This document shows positions 22,601 through 34,900 of a stretch of DNA of 64,000 bases, in pieces. This DNA is from Mytilus galloprovincialis (lineage: Eukaryota; Mollusca; Bivalvia; Mytilida; Mytilidae). The translations under genes and the position numbers were made by a program. Numbering within the stretch: position 1 is the stretch's first letter; each line of letters starts with the position of its first letter. Below the pieces are notes generated by a model. It was not told the DNA's origin and ran no database searches. It saw only the letters and a list, made by a program, of their open reading frames with translations. The stretch lies in assembly GCF_965363235.1 (NCBI RefSeq), contig NC_134842.1, forward strand, positions 31,434,958 to 31,498,957. The letters are read 5' to 3'.

Positions 22601-25600
22601 TCCTTTTCTAAAAGGTGCAACGTACAACAAACGTATTATAAGTGAATAGGTAATGAATAGGTAACAGGGTATTAACCGAGCGCTGGAACGGGTACATGCA
22701 TGCTAATAGGGTCATTTCATCTCTAATTACACATTGTTACCACCAGAGACATGAACACAAGTGAAAATCTTTTTCCAAAAGGTGCAACGTACAACAAACG
22801 TATTATAAGTGAATAGTTAACGAATAGGTAACAGGGTATTAATCGAGCGCTGGAACGGGTACATGCGCTCTAATATGGTCATTTCTTCTCTAAGAACCCA
22901 TTGTTACCACCAGAGACATGAACACAATTAAAAAACGATTTATTTCAAGGTGCAACGTATACTTACCCCGCGCATTAAAAGCGAATAAGGAACGAATAAG
23001 TAACAGGGTATTATCCGAGCGCTGGAACGGGTACATATGCGCTTATAGAGTTATATCACCTCTAAGAACCCAAATCTACCACCAGAGACAACAAAAAAAA
23101 ATTGAAAATCATGTTTTAAAAGGTGCAACGTATGATACACGTATTATAAGCGAATTATAAGCGAGTAATGGAACGAATTAAACAAGGTAATAGCATGCTC
23201 CGAAACGATGTACACCCTGCTAACATGTTTAACCCCACCACATTATGTTAGTATGTGCCTCTCCCTAGACAAGAGCCTGAAATTAAGTAGTTATCGTTTG
23301 TTTTTGTGTTACATATTTATTTTCCGTTATTTTTTTGTATATGAAATACGGCCGTTAGTTTTGTTGTTTGAATTGTTTGAAATTGTCATATCTGGGCCTT
23401 TTATAGGTGACTTCACGGTTTGGGCTATGCTCATTGTTGAAGGCCGTACATTGACCTATAGTTGATAGTTTCTGTGTCATTTTGGTCTATTGTGGGTTGT
23501 TGTCTCATTGGCAATTATACCACATCTTTTATTTATGCAAGCGCTAACACGGTGATTTCATCCCTTCGAACCAAGATCCATCTTCAAACATACGGACATA
23601 AAGCAGTTAAAAGGTAGAACGTATAAAAATCAAATAAGGAACAAATGAGTATCGAACATAAAGTAAAAGTATCGGTTGAGCACAAACACATATAAATAGG
23701 TCATAAAAAGATCATTTTACCTCAACAAATTTAGAACTAGTACCAGATATAAGAGTATAAACAACAAGAAGTAATTGTAACAGGATGCTGTTACGAAGTC
23801 TCCCAAACAAAGCTCCCATAACTCGCAATTCATATGGTCCCATGTTCATTTGATTTGATTTTTTTGTCCCATACAAGAATATATATGGCTTACTGGTGGG
23901 GATCTCCACCATTTACAAGTATTCAAACAGGAGGGGGTGGTGGTGACCCCCAGGGACTTTACCTACATTTCATTTTATTTGTTTTATTGTCCCCTACAAG
24001 AATATATATGGTTTAGGGGTGTGGATGTTGACCGTTTACAAGTTTTCAAACAAGAGGGGGTGGGATGACCCCCTCAGGACTTCCCTTTTATCTCATTTTA
24101 TTTGTTTTATTGTCCCCTACAAGAACATATATGGTTTAGGGGTGGGGATCTGGACCATTTACAAGATAATAGTACATTCTCAAATTGAACGGGGTGGGGG
24201 TGACCCCAAGGAACTTCCATTTAATTTTATATGGTTAGTTTTATTGTCTCTTACAAGAATATATATAGTTTAGGGGTGGGGATGTTGACCGTTTACAAGT
24301 TTTCAAACAAGAGGGGGTGGGCTGACCCCCTAGGGACTTTCCTTTTATTTCATTTCATTTGTTTTATTGTCCCCTACAAGAATATATATGGTTTAGGGGT
24401 GGGGATCTGGACCATTTACAAGATAATAGTACATTCTCAAATTGAACGGGATGGGGAAGACCCCCAGGAACTTCCATTTAATTTCATTTGATTAGTTTTA
24501 TTGTCCCTTACAAGAATATATATAGTTTAGGGGTGGAGATGTTGACCGTTTATAAGTTTTCAAACAAGAGGGGGTGGGGTGACCCCCTAGGGACTTTCCT
24601 TTTATTTCATTTCATTTGTTTTATTGTCCCCTACAAGAAAATATATGGTTTAGGGGTGGGGATCTGGACCATTTACAAGATAATAGTACATTATCAAATT
24701 GAACAGGGTGGGGGTGACCCCCAGGAACTTCCATTTAATTTCATTTGATTAGTTTTATTGTCCCCTACAAGAATATATATGGTTTAGGGGTGGGGATCTG
24801 GACCGTTTACAAGATAATAGCACATTCTAAAATTGAACGGGGTGGGGATGACCCCCGGGGACTTCCATTTAATTTCATTTGATTTGTTTTATCGTCCTAT
24901 TCAAGAATATATATGGTTTAGGGGTGGGGATCTGGACCGTTTACAAGATAATAGTACATTCTCAAATTGAACGGGGTGGGGTGACCCCCAGGAACTTTTA
25001 TTTAATTTCATTTGATTAGTTTTATTGTCCCATACAAGAATATATATGGTTTAGGGGTGGGGATCTGGACCGTTTACAAGTTAAAAGCATATTCTCGAAT
25101 TGAAGGTGGTAGGGATGACCCCCCAGGTACTCCCCTATATTTCATGTGATTTGTGTTATTGTCCTTTAATCATTTCTGAAGACTGCATGTATCTATCACT
25201 TACAGTTTTCAAGTTATATTCATTTGAAAATTTTAGAAAATAAAATCCCATAGGGTTCTATAGTAAACCCCTCCCTTCTTTCTGCCCCCCAAAATACCCC
25301 TTAATAGACCCCAATGCACAAATGAGCGATTGATGGCTCACCTAGACATATTAGTCTAACATTTTATGAAACCCTAAGTAAATCTGACAAGTAGTTTTGG
25401 AGAAATGCTGCGGACAAGTTCATTTTTAAAGTGGTGGAAGAAGAAGAGGAAGAAGAGGAAGAAGAAGAATAATAATTAATTAAAAAGGGGGAAGGATATT
25501 AAAAATCGAATAAGTAACGAATAGGTAACGATAGGGAATAGGGAATAAGTAACGAATAGGTACGAATAGGGAATAGGGAATAGGTAACGAATAGGTAACG

Positions 25601-28600
25601 AATAGGGAATAGGGAATAGGTAACGAATAGGTAACGAATAGGGAATAGGGAATAGGTAACGAATAGGTAACGAATAGGGAATAGGGAATAGGTAGCGAAT
25701 AGGTAACGAATAGGGAATAGGGAATAGGTAACGAATAGGTAACGAATAGGGAATAGGGAATAGGTAACGAATAGGGAATAGGGAATAGGTAACCAACTTG
25801 ACGTCCATATTATTATACTGAATATGTTGTTATAACTGTCCATCAAATTTTAAATTGAAAGTAATTAACTAAGACGTTTTGTTTTTTCAGGCATCGTTGT
25901 CAATATAATAGCATTTAGACTGTTATATAAGTGAGAGGTTTAGCTAGCTATAAAACCAGGTTCAAACCACCAAGTCAGGAATATGACATTTGTTATCGTT
26001 TTCGTTTGATGTGTTTGAGCTTTTGATTATGATCATTTGATTAGTGACATTCCTTTTTGAATTTTCCTTGGAGTTCAGTATTTTAGTAATTTTACTTAAA
26101 ACATGATATATCCGTATTTAATTAAGCGTCGTCGTGATTGGAAATAGGAAGCCTGACATGTGATAGGGTAACTATCCCCTTTGTGTTAACCAATTAAAAA
26201 CCTGGCATTTTAACATGAAGTATAATACATACGAAGAATTCAAAGGACGGTTCGTTATACATACAGTGTTAAAACTAACGATATAGTAATTCAAACAAAG
26301 ACATAGTATACTACTCATTATTTCGACTCTGAGCCTACCAGAATTTATCCTGCCCTTATTCCTAACATCATCCGATCAGTGATAAAAAATATTATGCTAT
26401 CCTAAAATAGAACGTCACAAAGACACAAAAGACGCAACTCTTTCCTGACCAGTCTTTCAATTCATTAAAAATGGCCTTTTAATTTTCATCCTTCGCCACG
26501 ACTTTAATGCATTTTAGCTATCATATCAAAATAACTTTGAAGAATGGAATTTTTCATTTGCAAACAAACAAATGTTAGCACGAAAAACTAGTGCATAATG
26601 TTCAGGTTAACCGTGACCTTTTTTAGTTTTTCTCTTGATGATAATTTTTATATCAATAGTAACGCTCTGTCTACTTTGGACTTTTTTATGAGGTTAATCA
26701 TAGAAATCGTGAATATTCTTTTTATTGATATCGCTTGTGAATATCGATATATTTTTTGATAGCTGGTCTATTTAATTTAAGTTTTCATTTGTTAAAGTTG
26801 GCAATATCAGTATTAAAGTGTGATATGTTTTGGTCATGTTGAGGACTCAAGGAGACCATGTGGAACCAACGATAAGGCATATACCTCCCACTTGTGACGT
26901 CATCGTAGAAGGATAAGTAGGTTGTTTTGGTATACACTCTACATTTGGTGTAGGACTTGACGTACAGGGTACCAGCCGTGATTATATTCTTGAAAGAGTC
27001 ACACCAGATAGACTACCGATGGTTAAGTCACGAATAATTAATGGTTAACACAATATGACTCACATTAAATCAATAATCATAGTTAGTCTAACACTTTTTA
27101 TCAATGGTCTATACTGGACGCGATGCAATGATAATCATCTTTCACGATTTTGTGTTTAATTTTCCAGTTACAATAATCGTGTCCGAACTGATTTCCTTTA
27201 AGAGATGATCACATGACCTTACGGTGATTTCTCTGAATCAGAACCTGTATTTTGCCAAGGATCTAACACAGAGGAGAAATAAACGCAACAGTAGTATACC
27301 GAAAATTCATAAATCGAAATAGAAAAAACAAACCCGGATAACAAACTAAAACCGAGGGAAACGCATCAAATATAAGAGAACTATGACACAACATTAAAAT
27401 GTAACACACACAAAAACGAACTACAATATAACAATGGCCATTTTCCTGACTTTGTACAGGACATTTTAAGAAAAAAAATGGTGGATTGAACCTGGTTATG
27501 TGGCATGCCAAACCTCCCGCTTTAATAGCAATGTTAAATATAACATTTAAATGACAACATTACATGACAGGACTACAATACAAATAAATGGGAGAAAATA
27601 TAAGACAGAGAAACACGAATAATAGTCAACAAAAGGTACAGGTTTAAAAATTGTCATCATCTGGTGCTCAATAATCCCAAAGTCGTCAACCGGTCATGAT
27701 ACAAGGGCAACAAATATATCCGTCAAAAAGCGAACTACTTTGTACGAAAGTTTGAGTATGCAACAAGGGATCAAACGGGTTCCGTTTAATTGACAAGAAA
27801 GCTAGAACACCCAAAAAGTTGATAATGAGCATCAACGCCTTACGCACAGGCAGATGAAACGATGCAAGTATGATGACCTTTAAACAAGGTGAACAAAGGG
27901 TAGATAAAGAAAGGCAACAGTAGTCGTAGTCTCGATCATCCAGCCGCTTTATTTTTCAAAGTAGAGCGTCTGGATGAAAAGTGATATAAAAATGGTTATT
28001 TATGACATTCGGAATAATATCGGCTTTTTTAGCTAGTTGTCAATAGGCGTGTTTTATTTTCTTTCAACATGTTTGAGGTTGAATTCAACCAATAACCTGG
28101 TTAAGAGTTAAACTTAAAACATGTTTCAACACAAAATAAAACGGATTAACCAAAAAAACCTTAAACAAAAACAAAACTTTAAAACAGATACTGGCAGCTT
28201 TGCAACAAAATAGAAATGTGTATTAAAGAAGACAACAAATTAAAACTGTTATTTAATAATAATTGGAATCCGTTTTTAGGATAAAGAACATGCTTCTATT
28301 TCTACATCTTCCAATCATGAATGTGTTTATATTCGCACTAGATGAAAAAGTTAAACAAGAAATTTATAAAGCATATATTACACCAGCAGCTTATCATGAA
28401 AAAGTGGTTCCCTTTTCAAGTGATGATCTTTGATATATTCATGTACAATTTTCAAGACATATTTTCAACTAAACAGAAGAACTTTTGCCCGATTTTCTTG
28501 GATTTTTTGCATAGGAACCCAAACAAGGTCCAAAATTAATGTCCTGGTAAATCAGCTATTTCTGTAGAAAAGCAAGCTGTTGTTGCATTGTGGTTCACAA

Positions 28601-31600
28601 TGTTGTTACCAGATAGTTTATTCTCATATAACCATGCAAGTACAAATGTTACAGAGAAGGTAAGAAAATAATATACATAATAACAAAAATAAAAATACGT
28701 TAAAACTGCATAAAATTTCGGATAAGATAACATATAAAAGAATATATATATACTTATACAGTTATTAAGCTAAAATTGTATAAAGAAATACTTTTTGTGT
28801 ATAAGTATGATAAATAAATTATGGCTGTTAAGAAGGAGTGAGCCTACTATTAATACATCGTATCATAAAATTGCAGAGGTTTCTTATATTAGTGTCTTTG
28901 GTTGTTTTGGATTAAACAATGTGTTAAATTTGATAATGTTGTGTCTGGGTATTAGTTCATTTGGCATAAATCTTCTTCTTTCATCTTGTAAAGCCGGGCA
29001 AACAAAAATATAGTCACATTCGTCTCCGATATCTCTTTTCGTACATATTGAACATTTTCGATCACTTCTGTCAAATGAATGTTATGCCATCTCCCCATTT
29101 CTATTGGCAGTGAATGGTTCGATGTTCGGAATTTACAAAGTGTATATATGTTACAGTGAATTTGTATAATCAGTGATTATGTAGAATCCCTGAAATTTTC
29201 AGGGATTATGTAGAATCACTGGCTAGTTGAGGGATTATATATAATCACTAACATTTTCAGGGATTATGTATAATCACTAGAAAAAACGTTAGGGATTATA
29301 CATAATAACTGAAATGAGGAAATAGTTTTATTTATAAAGAAGTGTGTGAACGCGATTAGCGTATTCGATACACATTCGATTCGAATTCGATTCGAATTAA
29401 AGGTACGTGTGAACGAGGCATGAAATAATATGCTTCACATCTGTTTCTATCACAATATCCACATTTAAAAAAAACCTTTTCCTTCACATATCAAATCAAA
29501 TTTTTCGACACGCCTACGAAAAATAAAGTGTTCAGTATAAAACCATCTCAAGGTATCCAGAAAAAAAGGGAATTAGCAATCTCGAACCTGTTCGAGCAAA
29601 ATACCATGCCAGGCAATATTCTTTTTCAGACATTTTATGAACAATTGCCAATGATTATGACTTTTGGGTTTCCCTTTCCTTTTTTCCCTGGGGAACTGCT
29701 ATGAGAATATTACACTAAATGCCAGCTTCCTCTAAAATTTTGTTCTATTTATCAGTCCTTAGTTCTACCTGTTTTATCATCATGACATATAGATGCGTAA
29801 GTTCTCTCAGTTTGAATTTTCTTGTTCATTTCACAAAAAAAAAAAAAAAAAAACGAAAAAAAAAAAACTACACCACAAAACAGATGTTCCATAATCTTCT
29901 TTACCACAAATAACAAGCTCTGTGGATTTACAGATAGAACATGAATATCCATTTGACGCTGGCTTTTAAGCATCAAACAAAACATGTATTTCAGTTATCA
30001 CTGTTAAGGGAATGTTGATTATTATTAATTTTTATCTCGAAACCTTGTGTTGGTTATATCTTTAAGATTATCCTCTGTGTTTAAAAGCAAAATTATTTCA
30101 TCTGGCAAGAAATATGAAAGAAAAAATGTTAATTTGTCTATACTATTTAATTTTTGACAAACAAAGGATCCTTAATTAATTGATAATCCCTAAAATCATA
30201 TTAGAGAATATGTAGAATAATTATTTAAGTGTTCAGTGATTATGTAAAATCCGGCACGGGACGTTTGCGCTTTTTCATAGGACATTTGCGCTTTTTTTTG
30301 TGGACACTTGCGCTTCAAAACATAGGACATTTGCGCTTTTTTTTTTTTTTTTAAATATATCTATGACTTCCCTCCTCTTTTATCCGGTCTTGGGACCGGC
30401 AGGTTTGATCTGAATCCGGAAGAAAAGAAAGTCCGAAAAATTTGTGCAACCATTTTCCCACTTTAGTTCACTGTTGTACATCCCTTGTATTCTTTAGAGA
30501 GTCCACCAGGCTTGGGACAGATGGAAACGGCAGCACTTCAAGAGGGCTGATGGAAATAAATTTCTAACAACAACCATAACCCGCTCTTCAAAGTCAACAT
30601 GAACCATCTTAGGTTTCAAAGTCAAATTTCTATCATCACAAACTTCAACTAGCTTGGTAAAACAATGATGATATATTTCTTCAGACTTCCCAGTCAACAG
30701 AATAAATACAAGGGGAATATAGTTCCCATTTTTAAATCCATGAATGGTAAAGAGCTGCTTAAAACATTTAGGGCAAAATTTAAATGTTCCTTCCATAAAA
30801 TTTCTTCAACATAACACAAGCATTCTAAATTGGTTGTGTATGTAAAGATGATTATTCCATTTTCTCTGTCGTTGACTTGAAGAAAATTTTCGAATTTTGA
30901 GGTCTGTACAGGATAACCTTCAAAAATCCATCAAGACATATACATTTTTTTCTTTACTATAGTCACTATAACTTTAAAATCCATGTTCACTGTGTAAATG
31001 TGAACTAACTATAATGACAAATATAAGTTAAATTTATTTACGTAATGATTACTTCTCATTACGACTATAGGTAAAAAGCGCAAATGTCCGGTCAATTTAA
31101 TACAGGTGAATCAAAATTAAAAGCGCAAATGTCCATAGTATTTGAAGCGCAAATGTCCTATCGTTTTACCGGTAAAAAAGCGCAAACGTCCTGTGCCCGT
31201 AAAATCACTGGTCATTTTCAGGGATTATATATAATTACTAATAATTTCAGTGATTCTACATATTCCCTGAAAAATCAGGGATTCTACATAATTCCTGATT
31301 ATACAAATTCACTGTAACATATATATCTCATTTATGATGTTGAAATAATTCTCAAATTAAAAATTTTCCTTAAAGAGCCTATCAGTAATGTATTTTGATG
31401 TGTTCTGAATAGCTGAATTCCAAATTTGTTTAAACTGGTCAATTAATCTAAGTTTGATACTTTTTGGTAACCATTTGGTGAGGTCTGTATTTTGCACATA
31501 CAATAAGTTTGAAAATCCGGTATCTTGTCCAATATATTTTTAATATTCTTTATCCATGTCTGTTATTTATAGAATGTAGGACAAACGGACCGTATATTCC

Positions 31601-31914
31601 ACTAACTTTTTAAACATAATAAAATTGGGAATGGAAATGGGGAATAGGTCGAAGAGACAACAACCCGTCCAAAGAGCAGAAAACAGCTAAAGGCCACCAA
31701 TTATTCTCAGCTGGCTCCTAAATAAAAATGTGTACTAGTTCAGTGAAAATAGACGTCATACTTAACTCCAAAACATATAAAAGAACTAAAATCAAAAACA
31801 TACAAGACTAACAAAGGCCAGAGGCGAGTTGGGACAGGAGCAAAAAGGCGACGGGATTAAATATTTTTTTTTAGATCTCAACCCTCCCCTTTACCTCTAA
31901 CCAATTTAGATAAA

Positions 31915-31945
<31 letters not shown>

Positions 31946-34900
31946 CACACAGCAAAACGCACAGTAAAACTAAGTTTAAAAGAAGTCAGAGTCCGATGTC
32001 AGAACAGGCAACAACAAAAAACTAAAAGTGACAATGATACATAAATTAACAAAGAACTACTAGCCGTTACTGTCACCACAGCTCCAGACCTTAATTAGTA
32101 TGTTACAAAATTACGTATCTCGTGTTGCAGAAACACTACATTTTTTGCCATTAAACTTTTTTTCTCCAAATTTCCGACTGTTTATAAGTTTATTTTGTTG
32201 TAATTTGTCTATTTATAATGTGTAAGTACTTGAAAGTTTAACACAAGTTGAATGGAAATCATTTATTTAAATGTTAAAGTAAAAAATTGAGATTTTGATC
32301 TGCATGACATGTAAACTCCCTTACGCGAGACCATATATGCAAATATCAATGCTGTTATTATTCAAAAATTGTGATTTCTGTCGTTAATATATTTTCAAAT
32401 GACAATCGTTAAAATCGTTCGAACAAATGGAAAACAACTGGCATATTCCTGGCTACAGCAGTAGCGGATCCAAAACTTTTCATAAGGGGGGCCCGCTGAC
32501 TGACCTAAAGAGGGGCTCCAGTCATGCTTCAGTAATTCCCTATAGCTATATAATCAACCAAATTTTCCCCACGAAAGGGTGGGGGTGCAGGACACCCCTG
32601 GATCCGCCTATGTACAGGTATTTTCTTATGGAGAAAATGGTGGATTAAACCATTTTTTATAGTTATTGACAGTCGCATACAATTTCATATTATTGACAAC
32701 AATGTGTGAATAAAACAAACAAATTGCAAGTAGGACTCAATTAACAAAGACTGCAAATATCAACTTTTTCACTTTGAAAAGGGGTCTAATAAGTCAAAGA
32801 CAAAAATCAATTCCTAGATAAATTCAATTGTATACTGTATGTATATGAGAAAATAGATCCTATCAAAAGTGGTTTTGTTTTGTTAACATGAATGAGGATT
32901 TAATAAAATTCTTTATTTGAGAATTTTGGCAAAAAAGTTTGATTTTAGAAAAGGTGCAATTTTCTTGTTCCGAAAGTCTTTGGTTTTATAGACTTGTGTA
33001 CATTCTGTGTCAAGTTTGTCATTAGAGTATTGGGCATTACAATTTTTTAAATTTTCTTTGATGAATTTATGATCAGTTAATGTGATTTTTTTTATAATTA
33101 AAAAATAAGGCAATCGTTAAGTGTATAATTGTTTGCACCTTTCCTAAGTAAGACCTATGTCAGGAATCTGATCTTCAGTAGTTGTCGTTCACAAGTGTTT
33201 CTTGTGTCTCGTTTTTATATAAATTAGACGTTGATTTTCCCGTTTGAACGGTTTTACACTTGTAATTTGTTGGGCCCTTTATAGCTTGCAGTTCGATGTG
33301 AGCCAAGGCTCTGTGTTGAAAACCGTACTTTGACTTATAATAGTTTACTTTTATGAATTGTGACTTGGATGGAGAGTTGTCTCATTGGCACTCATACCAC
33401 ATCTTCTTATATACATCATGTACATAGACAGGTATAGGTGATTTATTGCATATAGTCATGATGAGACCGGTTAAAAAAGGTTCCGAAGAGTCAATGATTT
33501 AGAAATAATGGTCAAAACTGCATGTCATATAACACAGAAAAGTCTTATTCTTTGAGGCATTCTTATTTAACTTATATTTCATAAACTAAACAAACCGGCC
33601 ATACCAGATATAGATATGAACATATAGACTTAAGTTTAAATTTCAAACATGGGAGCCAGGAGGTTTTTTCTCCATTCTGTATGCTAGAGCTCTTACTTTT
33701 ATATGAACATTTAAAAGACTAATAAACACACAGAGAAATAAAAAAAAAATCGCTTGTAGGCCACCATTTTGAAAATCTCTAAACCGTCCTTGGAAGTACG
33801 GTTAAAGGTTTCATTAACCAAATAACCAATTGGTTAAGAACAAAAAATAATAAAACATTGAACCAATAACCAAACTTCAACCAGGTTAATGGTTAAAGAA
33901 AATAAAACACGCCTAATGATAATGTCAAAGACGAATAACCAAGAAGTTGGTTATTGACTTCGGAAGAAATGACATTACGATAATATTATTGAAAAGCCCG
34001 AGTGTACCGAATGTTGTTTAAAGCTATTTATATATTTTTGTGACGACATACAATTCATGGAAAACACCATACTGCATGGCTTACATGGACATGGAGGCGA
34101 AGGAATAAACCAGGACATCCAACCTTGGTAAGATGTTATAACAACACACACTGTAACATAAATTGCAATGCAGACAACCTGATACACCAAGTACTTATAT
34201 ACTTTCATGCATATCCGTGCAACGAAAACGAGTTTATAATTATACAATAAATGTCAATTGTTATGTTGACTGGGACCACTCGAACAGTCGTATACGTTAT
34301 AAATACATTTTGGGTTGATGTTTAGTATTGTTTACTTTACAAATACTTGATGGAAAACTGCTAAGACGCCGAAATATCACCTTCATCCAAGATAAGTTTG
34401 TTGTATCTATCTAAATCGTGATATGTGTAAAGACAAAAAGGGGGGAGGAGAGATACACAATGATGTACACTTTCAAAGAAAAACAAACAAAAGTGTATCT
34501 AAAAGATGCTAGAAGATTTTATACCAAATGGTCAAAATGATTTGTACATTCGGTTTTCTGCAAAACAAAAGACAGTTAAACAATATATTCAGCATCAATG
34601 AAAAGAGGTGTCAATGAAGCAGCTACCAGTGAATCCAATTGCCATAAAATACCAAAAGTAGTCTAAGACATCTTCATGATTAACAGTTTATCATGTAGAC
34701 TAAAACAAAAAGTGAAGATAAAATTGCCAAAAGCTCAATATTACACAAATAAGGAGATGTAGTATGAATACCAATGAGAACTATCCACTCAAGTTCAAAT
34801 AAATTGGATGTGAGTAATTATAGGCAACTGTATGGCCTTCAAAAATGAGAAAAATCCATGCATGGTCTGAATAGAGAAAACAAACAGGGAATGTGTCAAA

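Larger units (their letters stand above)
17924..25808. mobile_element. 7.9-kb foldback element with 9-bp target duplication
   Basis: The ends are perfect inverted repeats (ATGGACGTCAAG ... CTTGACGTCCAT) and are bordered by the identical 9-mer ATTATTATA at 17915-17923 and 25809-25817. Both arms carry, from outside in, a 36-bp minisatellite, a TC/GA-rich pyrimidine block, an array of about 110-130-bp units, a captured dispersed repeat, and a 167-bp satellite; the arms meet near 21757. The right arm is longer (4.05 kb against about 2.7 kb without the insertion) because it has more array units. No transposase frame is seen, so it is non-autonomous. The 9-bp duplication and long structured inverted repeats fit Mutator-type or foldback (FB/Galileo-like) transposons. 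It sits in intron 1 of the minus-strand transporter. Confidence 0.85.
29151..31317. mobile_element. 2.2-kb terminal-inverted-repeat element
   Basis: The ends TTACAGTGAATTTGTATAAT ... are perfect inverted repeats over at least 22 bases (through CA), and weaker matching continues inwards through several copies of GGGATTATGTAGAATCACTG. Flanks are TATATATG and CATATATA, so the target duplication is probably TA or TATA but is blurred by symmetry. It splits a retrotransposon remnant and is itself split at 30252-31198. No transposase of its own is recognisable. Confidence 0.75.

Noticed and set aside
21758-23190. Regularly spaced repeats resembling a CRISPR array
   Set aside because: The whole 167-bp unit is repeated with no unique spacers, and the genome is animal.
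19791-24748. Several 80-146-codon frames with similar sequences (for example [13 protein letters not shown])
   Set aside because: They follow the 110-130-bp non-coding array on both arms; the similarity comes from repeat periodicity, not a protein family.
33975-34247. 90-codon minus-strand frame with a hydrophobic helix and Cys/Pro segment, considered as a small secreted or antimicrobial peptide
   Set aside because: No cleavable signal pattern, cysteine framework or splice context that I could match to a known family.
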